A DNA stretch of 64,000 bases from Rhizobium grahamii CCGE 502 (GTDB lineage Bacteria; Pseudomonadota; Alphaproteobacteria; Rhizobiales; Rhizobiaceae), in assembly GCF_000298315.2 (NCBI RefSeq), contig NZ_AEYE02000005.1, positions 186,001 through 250,000 on the forward strand. The letters are read 5' to 3'. Under the pieces are notes generated by a model. That model was not told where the DNA came from. It saw nothing but the letters and a program-made list of their open reading frames with translations, and made no database searches. A program made the position numbers and the translations under genes. Shown piece by piece: positions 23,913 to 32,465 of the stretch. The stretch's first letter is position 1; each line of letters begins with the position of its first letter.

Positions 23913-23937
23913 AAAAGCCCGCGCAAGCGGGCTTTTT
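23913..23937 (+). terminator. Terminator of the tRNA-Pro gene
   Basis: A strong stem (AGCCCGC / GCGGGCT, flanked by A and T runs that extend pairing) with a GCAA loop and six T residues, starting 5 bases after the tRNA CCA. It belongs to the host tRNA gene and marks the end of prophage-related sequence. Confidence 0.85.
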
Positions 23938-23977
23938 TCATTTCGGGCGTCGGCTCAGGCAAAGGCGCGCCCGGATT

Positions 23978-25006
23978 TCAAACAGCGGTGTCTTCCGCGT
24001 TCTCAGACTTGTCGTCGGCGACGTCGGCGGTCTTGATGAGAATGGCGCGGCGCAGTGTTTCGACATGCTGTCGTCCTTCCTCGGCCCGCCTTCCGTTCGC
24101 GGCGGCAGCCGCGCCGAGACCGCTGCGGCGGGCGTCGTCGGCCATTTTTTCGCTGAGCGTCACTCTCTCTTCGATGATTCGAAGCGCAACCCTCATCGCC
24201 TCGTCGACAGCACCTTCCTTATCGGCAGACAGGGCCTCGGAAGTATAGGCGTGGCCGACCTGGCAGCGAAACCTCAGGGGCGGACTATTCCTGACTTGGG
24301 ACAGTATGCCCCCGCAGGCCGGACATGAAATAGGAACTGGGTCGGCGATGGTCGCAACCACTTCGGGGCCGATTTGTAGACCAAGAGCGATGTCGATCTC
24401 CAGCCTGATATCCTCTGGAACGACAACCGGAGGGCCTGCGTCTTCGCTGGTGAGCTTGCGAAACAGCTGCGGAAGTTCGGCGAGCGAGGCGCGATAATCG
24501 ATCCGGCTCGCCCTCAGGGCTCCGAGTGGCATATCAGGGGCGACCGCGTCCGACGGATTCTGTACGACGGTGACGCCGCCGCAGCGCTTCAGATCGGCCA
24601 GGCCGGCGGCTCCGTCGTTCAGCATCCCGGTCAGAACGATTGCGATTGCCCGCGGGCCGAAGCTCGCGCCAACAGAACGAAACAGCGGATCGATCGCCGG
24701 TCGCGCAAGGTTTTCGCGCGGCCCGCGGCCGAGCCGGATGGTGTCATCGACGACAAGGAGATGATGATCCGCCGCCGCAACATAGGCGTGGCCCTTCTGA
24801 ACGCGCTCGCCATCGACGGCAGTCGTGACGGGAAAGCCGGCGTCCTGGTCAAAAATATCAGCGAGCAGATTGTTGCCGCGCGCGCCGACATGGATGACGA
24901 TGAAGATCGCTGCAGGCAAGTCGTGGGGAAGGTCGCGAAGCAGATGTTTGATTGCACCAACCGCGCCCACCGATCCCCCTATGGCTATCACGTCGCGGCG
25001 GTCCAT
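23978..25006 (-). CDS. CheB-type protein-glutamate methylesterase without receiver domain
   Basis: A 342-residue protein with a CheB catalytic domain at its N-terminus (residues about 5-180): the nucleophile Ser12 in AIGGSVGAVGA, a histidine in FIVIHVG and the aspartate in LTGMLNDGAAGL. No receiver domain precedes it, so activity would not be controlled by direct phosphorylation. Residues about 217-245 carry a small zinc-ribbon-like motif (CPACGG then FRCQVGH). The C-terminus is helical. GGAG lies 6 bases before the ATG. It is transcribed divergently from a CheB-CheR-kinase fusion gene and probably belongs to the same signalling system rather than to chemotaxis. Confidence 0.9.
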   Translation of the reverse strand: MDRRDVIAIGGSVGAVGAIKHLLRDLPHDLPAAIFIVIHVGARGNNLLADIFDQDAGFPVTTAVDGERVQKGHAYVAAADHHLLVVDDTIRLGRGPRENLARPAIDPLFRSVGASFGPRAIAIVLTGMLNDGAAGLADLKRCGGVTVVQNPSDAVAPDMPLGALRASRIDYRASLAELPQLFRKLTSEDAGPPVVVPEDIRLEIDIALGLQIGPEVVATIADPVPISCPACGGILSQVRNSPPLRFRCQVGHAYTSEALSADKEGAVDEAMRVALRIIEERVTLSEKMADDARRSGLGAAAAANGRRAEEGRQHVETLRRAILIKTADVADDKSENAEDTAV

Positions 25007-25235
25007 GGCATGCTCCGTTTCATCGAAAACGCGCCAACACCCTATAAGTTCAATAAAGGCCGAAACCTCGGAGATGCGGATCCGAGCCGCCGCTTTTCAC
25101 ATTGATTAAACAAGTAGATAATACTTGCGTTTCCGGCCGGCCGCTATTGGCGCGGCCTTCCGGCCTGCTATATAAAAAGGCCGCGCAGGCCACGTCGGAA
25201 TGACCCGCGCGCCGGTGGTGCTGGGAGGTAGAAGA

Positions 25236-28200
25236 ATGGATCAACAATCGGATCCGCCGATTGTGGGGATCGGGGCTTCGGCAGGGGGCGTTCAGGCGCT
25301 TCAAACGTTCTTCGCCGCCGTTCCAATTGACACCGACGCGGCGTTTGTCGTCATCGTCCATCTCGACCCGGATGTCAGGAGCGAGCTTGCCAGCATCCTT
25401 GCGATGCGGACGCGAATGCCGGTCACGCAGGTCGAAGACACAGCCAAGCTGGAAGGCAATCATGTCTACGTCATTGCGCCGAACCGGCGGCTGAAGATAG
25501 CCGACGGCACCATCGCGGCGCTGCCTTTCGAGGAGACGCGTGCACATCGTGCGCCGATTGACCTTTTCTTTCGATCGCTTGCAGAGCACCAGGGCAGCGG
25601 ATTTGCCGTCGTTCTCACCGGCGCGGGCGCGGATGGCGCGATGGGTGTCAAGGCCATCAAGGAAGCTGGCGGCATTGTACTGATCCAGGATCCCAGCGAG
25701 GCCGAGTATGCCTCGATGCCGCGCAACGCCATCGCCACAGACGTCGCGGATTTTGTCCTGCCGATTCGCGAGCTTACCGATCAGTTGGCGGAACTCCTGG
25801 CCAGCCCGGCCAATCTGGTTTCCCCCCATATCCGTCCCAATGACGAGGACACGCTTGGTCGAATTCTGGCGCACGTGCGCGTGCGCACCGGACACGACTT
25901 TTCGCAATACAAGCGTGCGACTATCCTGCGCCGCATCAGCAGGCGGGCGCAGGTGACGAGGAAGGAAACGCTGGCGGAATATTACGCCTATCTCCGCGAA
26001 AACGTGGAGGAAGCGCAGGCGCTCTTCAGTGACTTTCTGATTTGCGTCACAACCTTCTTTCGCGATCCAGCGGCGTTCAAATCCTTGGCTGATAACGTCA
26101 TTCCGCAATTGTTCAACGGCAGGACGGCCGGCGACAGCATCCGGGTTTGGGTTCCCGGCTGCGCCAGCGGCGAAGAGACCTACACTATAGGTATCCTGCT
26201 GCTCGAGGAGGCTGCGCGTCGCGACCTTGCCCCGGAAATTCAGGTATTCGGCTCGGACCTCGACATAGGAGCGCTGGCAATCGCCCGTGAGGGCCGCTTT
26301 CCCGCGACGATCGAAAGCGATCTTTCGGAGGAAAGGCTTCGCCGGTTCTTTCAGCGCGAAGGCGACCACTATCGCGTGCGCCGAGAGCTGCGTGACGTGG
26401 TCCTGTTCGCCAGCCACAGCTTGCTCAGAGATCCACCCTTTTCACACCTCGACATGATCTCCTGCCGCAACCTGCTTATCTATCTCGACAGGCAGCTTCA
26501 ACAGCAGGTCTGCAATACCTTCCACTACGCACTCAATCCGGGCGGCTTCCTGTTCCTCGGTTCGTCCGAAAGCGCCGATCACCCGGCTGGACTTTTTCGC
26601 ACTGTCGATCGCGAGGCACGAATCTATCGGTCGGCCGCCAGTCCCAGCGACCGGCGCCCAGCGCTGCCGGTGCTCCTCGGGCCGCATCAAGTGGCGGAAA
26701 GGGCACCAGTGCTCACGCGCCAGCCGTCGCTGGCAAGCAGTGTCAGCGACGCGGCCTTGCATCGCCAGATGCTGGAGAAAATTGCCCCGCCGAGCATGCT
26801 CGTCGATGAAAACCAGCGGGCAATTCATCTTTCCGAAAATGCCGGCCGATTCCTGCGGCCTTCGGGCGGCCCGGTCAGCACGGATGCGACGGACCTCGTG
26901 CGCGAAGAGTTTCGTTTCGACCTCCGGGCGGCCCTGCATCGTGCTTTCGAGCGGAACGAAGGCACATTGAGCATGCCGATCCTCTCCCAGCTCGATGGGG
27001 TGCCGCATCGCGTCTACCTGCAGGTCAGGCCGGTCCTGCAGGGAAGCGACCCGACGCGCCATGCTCTGGTGCTCTTCATCGAGGGCGAGGCGGCAACCGA
27101 CAACGCGGGAGACACCGTCGCGGAAGCTTTGGACGGCCGCCCGCCCAGCAGCCAGACAATTCGCCAGTTGCAGGAAGAACTGCAGCTCGCCCAAAACCGG
27201 CTGCGAGTGACGAGAGAAGAGTCGGAAGCCGCCAATGAAGAATTGCGCGCCGCCAACGAAGAACTCCAATCGATGAACGAGGAATACCGTTCGACAGCAG
27301 AGGAACTCGAGACCAGCAAGGAGGAATTGCAGTCGATCAACGAGGAGCTGCAGACCGTCAATAACGAACTCAAGCTGAAGCTGGAAAGCGTTTCGCGCGC
27401 CCACAGCGACCTTCAGAACCTTATGGCGGCAACAGACGTCGCCACGCTCTTCCTCAATCCGTCGCTCCGCATCAAGCGCTTCACGCCCCGCTTGATGGAG
27501 ATCTTCAATGTGACGTTGAATGACGAGGGGAGGCCGATCACGGATTTTACTCACCAGCTCGAATATGAGGATTTGGCCGAGGAAGCGCGCTCGGTGGTGG
27601 AAGATCTCACGCCAATCGAGCGCGAGGTCAAGAGCCGCAACGATGGCTGGTATATGGTGCGGATGCGGCCCTATCGCACGATCGACGACAAGATCGATGG
27701 CGTCGTCGTGACCTTTGTCGACGTGACAGAGCGCCGCCATGCGGAGGAGGCAGCGCGGGCCAGTGCGGAGCGCCTGGATCAGGAAATGCGGCTTGTCGAA
27801 CTCTCGCGCTCGCCGATTTTCCTATGGGACCTCGACGACGGCGTCAAACAGTGGAATCGCGGCAGCGAGGAACTTTACGGCTATTCGCGGGAGGAGGCCG
27901 TCGGAAAGCAGAAGGAAAAGCTGCTGAAAACCGCCGTACCTGGCTCGTCGTTCAAGCAGCTTCGGCAGACGCTCATCGAAAAGGGCCGGTGGAGCGGCGA
28001 GTTGCATCACACCACCAAGAGCGGCCAGGTGCTGACGGTAGAGTCCCAGATCGAACTGATGGTGCTGGGCGACAGGAGGCTTGTACTCGAAAGCACGCGC
28101 GATATTACCGATCGCAAGCGCTGGGAGCGACGCCGGCAACTGCTTTTGGGCGAATTAAGCCACCGTGTCAAAAACACGCTTGCCGTGGTTCAATCGCTGG

Positions 28201-28727
28201 CGCGACAGACGCTGCGCACCACCCATTCCAGCGAAGATTTCGTCGCGCGGTTTGATGGGCGGCTGGCTGCGCTGGCGAATGCTCACAAGCTGCTCGTCGA
28301 CTCGGAGTGGAGCGGCGCCGAGCTCGAAGCCCTGGCGTTCAATCAGCTCGAAGCGTACGCCGGCGATCGGCATCGGCTCAAGCTTCACGGGCCGCCGTTA
28401 ACCTTGTTGCCGGAGGTTGCCACGCCATTCGGCCTCGTGCTTCACGAGCTTGCTACGAATGCCGCGAAATACGGAGCCTTTTCGGTCGAGACCGGCAGGG
28501 TCACGCTCAGCTGGGAGCTCCGGAACAACGGTCGTCAATTGAACGTTGTATGGGAGGAGCGTGGTGGTCCGCCGGTCGAGCCGCCTGCAGCGCAGGGCTT
28601 CGGCGGTGCGTTGATCGAAAAGAGCCTACCTAACGCGACGGTCAAACGCGACTTCCAGCCGGAGGGTGTCGTGTGCACGATCGCCATCGACCTTCCGGAG
28701 GTTGCGCCGAATGGTGGGGAAACCTGA
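25236..28727 (+). CDS. CheB-CheR-PAS-HWE histidine kinase fusion
   Basis: A 1163-residue multidomain sensor. The ATG at 25236 has GGGAGGTAGAAGA just upstream and is preferred to 25200. Residues about 8-190 are CheB methylesterase (Ser15 in GASAGG, LTGAGADGAMG); about 205-475 CheR methyltransferase (GCASGEETYT, SCRNLLIYLD); about 640-720 a long coiled coil of NEEL repeats; about 735-960 two PAS domains; about 970-1160 an HWE/HisKA_2 kinase with the phospho-accepting histidine in GELSHRVKNTLAVV, N box HELATNAAKYGA and the W-x-E of VVWEERGG. Its stop overlaps the response regulator start, so that is its likely target. The input signal is unknown. Confidence 0.93.
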   Translation: MDQQSDPPIVGIGASAGGVQALQTFFAAVPIDTDAAFVVIVHLDPDVRSELASILAMRTRMPVTQVEDTAKLEGNHVYVIAPNRRLKIADGTIAALPFEETRAHRAPIDLFFRSLAEHQGSGFAVVLTGAGADGAMGVKAIKEAGGIVLIQDPSEAEYASMPRNAIATDVADFVLPIRELTDQLAELLASPANLVSPHIRPNDEDTLGRILAHVRVRTGHDFSQYKRATILRRISRRAQVTRKETLAEYYAYLRENVEEAQALFSDFLICVTTFFRDPAAFKSLADNVIPQLFNGRTAGDSIRVWVPGCASGEETYTIGILLLEEAARRDLAPEIQVFGSDLDIGALAIAREGRFPATIESDLSEERLRRFFQREGDHYRVRRELRDVVLFASHSLLRDPPFSHLDMISCRNLLIYLDRQLQQQVCNTFHYALNPGGFLFLGSSESADHPAGLFRTVDREARIYRSAASPSDRRPALPVLLGPHQVAERAPVLTRQPSLASSVSDAALHRQMLEKIAPPSMLVDENQRAIHLSENAGRFLRPSGGPVSTDATDLVREEFRFDLRAALHRAFERNEGTLSMPILSQLDGVPHRVYLQVRPVLQGSDPTRHALVLFIEGEAATDNAGDTVAEALDGRPPSSQTIRQLQEELQLAQNRLRVTREESEAANEELRAANEELQSMNEEYRSTAEELETSKEELQSINEELQTVNNELKLKLESVSRAHSDLQNLMAATDVATLFLNPSLRIKRFTPRLMEIFNVTLNDEGRPITDFTHQLEYEDLAEEARSVVEDLTPIEREVKSRNDGWYMVRMRPYRTIDDKIDGVVVTFVDVTERRHAEEAARASAERLDQEMRLVELSRSPIFLWDLDDGVKQWNRGSEELYGYSREEAVGKQKEKLLKTAVPGSSFKQLRQTLIEKGRWSGELHHTTKSGQVLTVESQIELMVLGDRRLVLESTRDITDRKRWERRRQLLLGELSHRVKNTLAVVQSLARQTLRTTHSSEDFVARFDGRLAALANAHKLLVDSEWSGAELEALAFNQLEAYAGDRHRLKLHGPPLTLLPEVATPFGLVLHELATNAAKYGAFSVETGRVTLSWELRNNGRQLNVVWEERGGPPVEPPAAQGFGGALIEKSLPNATVKRDFQPEGVVCTIAIDLPEVAPNGGET

Positions 28728-29097
28728 GTTGGATCAGCCTTTATCCGGAGCCAGAATTTTAATCGCTGAAGACGAGATTTTGATCGCACTCGATATGGAG
28801 GCGGCATTTCTCGACGCTGGGGCATACGTCGTCGGTCCGTGCGCGACCGTTGCAGCAGCGGTGGATGCGGTCAGCACGGAAGAGCTTTCCCTTGCGATTC
28901 TGGACATTAGGCTCGGCCAAGAGACAACCGAAAGGATTGGCGACCTGTTGACCGAACGCGGGGTCCCATTCTTGTTTTACAGCGGGCAGACGCTACCCGA
29001 CGAGATGAAAAGAAAATGTAACGGCGTGCTCGTCGTCTCCAAACCAGCGACGCAGCAGGAACTCATCGGCGCGGCCGCTCGAACGCTCGCGGTTTAG
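28711..29097 (+). CDS. Single-domain response regulator
   Basis: A 128-residue receiver domain with no output domain. Acidic pocket residues are in LIAEDEILI, the phospho-accepting aspartate in SLAILDIRLG and the conserved lysine in VVSKPA. The ATG at 28711 overlaps the end of the kinase fusion by 17 bases; the frame is open further back but inside the kinase gene. Coupling to an HWE kinase is the standard arrangement in rhizobia, where such regulators serve as phosphate sinks or relay to stress-response anti-sigma systems. Confidence 0.9.
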   Translation: MVGKPELDQPLSGARILIAEDEILIALDMEAAFLDAGAYVVGPCATVAAAVDAVSTEELSLAILDIRLGQETTERIGDLLTERGVPFLFYSGQTLPDEMKRKCNGVLVVSKPATQQELIGAAARTLAV

Positions 29098-29162
29098 GAT
29101 ACCTGGATGTACCGGCCACAGCCTGACAGGGCTAAAGCCGGCACCAGCAGCGCAACATACGA

Positions 29163-29378
29163 CTACACCCCAAGAATGGCATCGATCTCGGCAATCAGGG
29201 CGGCATAGCTCTCGATATGGCGATAATACTCGTTGCGGATCTGTTCGGTGATGTCGGAGAGCGGGCCGGATCCCTCGGCTCGGAAGTGCTTCACATCATT
29301 CTCCGTCATGGATTTGAGGTTGCCCTCGTACTCCTTGACCTTCTCAGCATAGTCTTCCCGAAGTTTTTCCAGACTCAT
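29163..29378 (-). CDS. Small conserved helical protein, function unknown
   Basis: A 71-residue acidic protein starting MSLEKLREDYAEKVKEYEGN and ending IAEIDAILGV. The ATG at 29378 has GAGGAGAG about 7 bases upstream; the longer frame to 29435 is rejected because it lacks such a site. It is almost wholly helical. It faces the response regulator gene convergently. Confidence 0.65.
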   Translation of the reverse strand: MSLEKLREDYAEKVKEYEGNLKSMTENDVKHFRAEGSGPLSDITEQIRNEYYRHIESYAALIAEIDAILGV

Positions 29379-29506
29379 GGCATCTCTCCTCAGGCGGCCA
29401 GGCGCTGTGGACATTCTGCCGCGTGGTGGCGGCAATCTAAAGGTTGCCTAGAATAGATGCGGCGCTTAAAGCAGATTGACAATCCCGGCCCGTGAAAAGT
29501 GAATCA

Positions 29507-30328
29507 ATGAGCAAAGCAAACTTTTATTCCAACATGGGCGGCCTGCCGCCGCAGACCGAACTCCTGTCCAGCAAGGCCGTGTTCACGACAGCCTATGCGG
29601 TCATCCCGCGCAGCGTGATGACGGACATCGTCACCAGCTATTTCCCGCATTGGGAAGGCACGCGCGCCTGGGTGATTTCCCGCCCGCTGACCGGTTTTTC
29701 CGAGACGTTTTCACAGTACATCATGGAAGTGCAGCCGGGCGGCGGCAGCGACCGGCCAGAACCTGAGAAGCGCGCCGAAGGCGTGCTCTTTGTGGTCGAC
29801 GGCGAGATGGCCGTCGAGTTCGAGGGCGCCTCGCATGCAATGCGCCCTGGTTCCTTCGCCTTCCTGCCTGCCGGCTCCCGCTGGACACTGTGGAACAAGA
29901 GCGCGGCGCCCGTGAAGTTCCACTGGATCCGCAAGGCGTTCCAGGAGGTCGAAGGGCAGGATCCGCCGCCGGCGATCTTCACGCATGAGGAAAATCATCC
30001 GCCGCAGCCGATGCCCGACACCGATGATGCTTGGGCCACGACCCGCTTCATCGATCCGGCCGATCTTCGCTACGACATGCACGTCACCATCGTCACGTTC
30101 GAGCCGGGCGGCGTCATTCCGTTCATGGAAACGCATGTGATGGAGCACGGCCTCTACGTACTCGAGGGCAGGGCGGTCTATCGCCTCAACAAGGATTGGG
30201 TCGAGGTGGAAGCCGGCGACTTCATGTGGCTGCGCGCCTTCTGCCCGCAGGCTTGCTATGCCGGCGGTCCGGGCCGCTTCCGCTACCTGCTTTACAAGGA
30301 CGTCAACCGCCACATGCCGCTGTGGTAG
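29507..30328 (+). CDS. (S)-ureidoglycine aminohydrolase
   Basis: A 273-residue bicupin enzyme that hydrolyses (S)-ureidoglycine to (S)-ureidoglycolate and ammonia in purine (allantoin) degradation. The N-terminal cupin holds GVLFVVDGEMAVEFEG and the C-terminal cupin ETHVMEHGLYVLEGRAVYRL, which carries the manganese-binding Glu and His residues. The opening YAVIPRSVMTDIV and the closing YLLYKDVNRH are family hallmarks. The ATG at 29507 is chosen over a GTG at 29492. No other purine-degradation genes adjoin it. Confidence 0.88.
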   Translation: MSKANFYSNMGGLPPQTELLSSKAVFTTAYAVIPRSVMTDIVTSYFPHWEGTRAWVISRPLTGFSETFSQYIMEVQPGGGSDRPEPEKRAEGVLFVVDGEMAVEFEGASHAMRPGSFAFLPAGSRWTLWNKSAAPVKFHWIRKAFQEVEGQDPPPAIFTHEENHPPQPMPDTDDAWATTRFIDPADLRYDMHVTIVTFEPGGVIPFMETHVMEHGLYVLEGRAVYRLNKDWVEVEAGDFMWLRAFCPQACYAGGPGRFRYLLYKDVNRHMPLW

Positions 30329-30523
30329 GCGCGCTGGCGAGGCCGACGAACCGGGGCCCCGGCGTATGAGCTGACATACCGGTGCTGGTTTTGCATTCTG
30401 GCGACGCCAGCGCCGACTGTTGCGCGCAGATGACATCTCGCGCCTTTCGCAGTTTCGATCTTGAGAAGACCGCGCTTGTCTGCGATGCTTGGGTCTCAAT
30501 TCCTGCAGCTTCGGGAGACCAAC

Positions 30524-30628
30524 ATGAAAACGATCCTGTCCAACCAGAAAGGAAACATCGACCACAAGGACATGACGCTTCATGATTTCTCGGTTCTCGC
30601 GCGCAAGGAAAAGCACGCCACGCCATAA
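30524..30628 (+). CDS. Possible 34-residue leader peptide upstream of ABC exporter
   Basis: A short frame MKTILSNQKGNIDHKDMT... ending HATP, with GGGAGA 7 bases before its ATG. It overlaps the first 47 bases of the ABC exporter gene in another frame. The exporter's own ATG has no good ribosome site, so translation of this short frame could deliver ribosomes to it or act as a leader. It may equally be a chance frame. Confidence 0.4.
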   Translation: MKTILSNQKGNIDHKDMTLHDFSVLARKEKHATP

Positions 30629-32420
30629 ACCCTCTCTTTGGTTCTTCCGGACCCGGCAGATTGATGCCGACCGTGAACGCCGGCCTTCACGCTGGCGCAA
30701 GTTTCTCTCCTACTATCGGCCGCATCTGCCTTTGCTGCTGGCGGACCTGTTGTGCGCAATCCTCGTTGCCGGCACGGCGATCGCGCTGCCGCTCTGCGCC
30801 AACTACGTCACGCGCTATCTTCTGACGCTGAGCGATACGCCGCAGGCCTTCGGGGAAATCCTGCTTATCGGGGCCGCCATGCTCGCGATCCTGGTGGTCC
30901 AGAGCGTCGCCATCTTCTTTGTCGACTATCAGGGCCACGTGATGGGTGCCCGGATCGAGGCGGCGGTTCGCCAAGAGCTCTTCGAGCACTGCCAGAAGCT
31001 CTCCTTCAGCTTCCACGACACGCAGCGCACCGGTCAGCTGATGAGCCGCATCACCAATGATTCACTGTGGTTGGGTGAGCTTTTCCACCATGGTCCCGAA
31101 GACCTCTCCATCGCCGTGCTCAAATATGGTGGGGCAATGGTTGTCCTGTTCTACATCGATCCGCCGTTGGCCGGCATCATCCTTCTGCTTACACCGCTGG
31201 CCATCGCCTATGCGCTGCATTTCAATCGACGCATGAACCGCGCGCTCGACGCCAGCAAGCAACAGATCGCCGCCGTCAACGAGCGCGTCGAGGATGCCTT
31301 GGCGGGCATTCGTGTCGTCCAGTCCTTCGCCAACGAGGCCAGGGAGAAGGAGCGTTTCGCCGATCTCAACCAGGGTTTTCTCCGCAGCCGTGCTGACGGC
31401 TACCGCAGCGAGGCCTGGTTCTCCGTCGGCACGGAGACCTTCGCGCAGCTCATCACCATCCTTGTCATCATCGTCGGGGCGATCCGCATCCTGACGGCGG
31501 AGCTTACCGTCGCCGATCTCCTGACGTTCCTGCTTTGCGTCGCGGTACTGGTCGATCCCGTAAGGCGGCTGGCCAACTTCGTGCGGCTTTGGCAGGAGGG
31601 CTACACCGGGTTCGTCAGGGCCATGGAGATACTGGAGATCGCACCTGACATCACGGACCGGCCTGGAGCCCGGCCTTTGTCGGTTCCTTACGGGGAAATC
31701 GCCTTCTCCGAGGTCACGTTCGGCTATGCTGACGAAGGCGCCAGCGTGCTCGACAATGTTTCTCTGACGATCGCGCCGGGCGAGTTCGTGGCTTTGGTGG
31801 GACCTTCAGGCGTGGGCAAGAGTACACTTTGCGCACTCATCTCACGCTTCTACGACATCCAGTCCGGGGTAATCCGCATCGATGGTGTCGACCTTCGTGA
31901 CGTGACGTTGGCGTCGCTGCGCCGCCATATCGGCATCGTACAGCAGGATGTGTATCTGTTCGCCGGCACGATAGCGGAAAACCTGCGCTATGGACGGCCG
32001 GACGCGACGGATGCCGAGGTGGTGGCCGCCGCTCGTGCCGCGAACGCGCATGACTTCATCATGGCGTTACCCAACGGCTACGATACCGATATCGGCCAAC
32101 GCGGTGTCAAGCTCTCGGGCGGCCAGCGTCAGCGCCTCACGATCGCTCGCGTTTTCCTGAAGGATCCGGCGATCCTGATCTTCGATGAAGCGACCAGCGC
32201 GTTGGACAACGAGAGTGAACGCGCGGTGCAGCGTGCGTTGCTGAGTTTGGCGAAGGGGAGGACAACGCTGGTGATCGCCCACCGTCTGTCGACCGTTCGC
32301 CACGCCGACCGCATTCTGGTTCTGACCGGCGATGGCATCGTCGAGCACGGAACCCATGAGGATCTCATGGCCCATGACGGGGTCTATGCCAACCTGCATC
32401 GGGTGCAGGCGAGCATGTAG
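30582..32420 (+). CDS. ABC exporter, fused membrane and ATPase domains (MsbA-like)
   Basis: A 612-residue half-transporter. Residues about 40-330 are a six-helix exporter membrane domain; about 365-600 are the nucleotide-binding domain with Walker A GPSGVGKST, signature LSGGQRQR, Walker B ILIFDEATSALD and the switch histidine in VIAHRLST. It would function as a homodimer in the inner membrane, exporting a lipid, drug or peptide; the substrate cannot be told from sequence. A bidirectional terminator follows. The N-terminal 30 residues are very basic and the start is uncertain because of an overlapping short frame. Confidence 0.9.
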   Translation: MISRFSRARKSTPRHKPSLWFFRTRQIDADRERRPSRWRKFLSYYRPHLPLLLADLLCAILVAGTAIALPLCANYVTRYLLTLSDTPQAFGEILLIGAAMLAILVVQSVAIFFVDYQGHVMGARIEAAVRQELFEHCQKLSFSFHDTQRTGQLMSRITNDSLWLGELFHHGPEDLSIAVLKYGGAMVVLFYIDPPLAGIILLLTPLAIAYALHFNRRMNRALDASKQQIAAVNERVEDALAGIRVVQSFANEAREKERFADLNQGFLRSRADGYRSEAWFSVGTETFAQLITILVIIVGAIRILTAELTVADLLTFLLCVAVLVDPVRRLANFVRLWQEGYTGFVRAMEILEIAPDITDRPGARPLSVPYGEIAFSEVTFGYADEGASVLDNVSLTIAPGEFVALVGPSGVGKSTLCALISRFYDIQSGVIRIDGVDLRDVTLASLRRHIGIVQQDVYLFAGTIAENLRYGRPDATDAEVVAAARAANAHDFIMALPNGYDTDIGQRGVKLSGGQRQRLTIARVFLKDPAILIFDEATSALDNESERAVQRALLSLAKGRTTLVIAHRLSTVRHADRILVLTGDGIVEHGTHEDLMAHDGVYANLHRVQASM

Positions 32421-32424
32421 AAAT

Positions 32425-32453
32425 CGTGGCCCGCTCGATTGGAGCGGGCCACG
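32425..32453. terminator. Bidirectional terminator between ABC exporter and cysN
   Basis: A perfect 12-bp stem (CGTGGCCCGCTC / GAGCGGGCCACG) with a 5-base loop, between two convergent genes and starting 5 bases after the exporter stop. There is AAAT on one side and no long T-tract, so efficiency is uncertain. Confidence 0.65.
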
Positions 32454-32465
32454 ACCAAGCATTCG

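Noticed and set aside
25050-27740. Long minus-strand frames (455 and 432 residues) opposite the CheB-CheR-kinase gene
   Set aside because: High-GC antisense shadow; no motif or ribosome site, while the plus strand encodes an unmistakable multidomain kinase.
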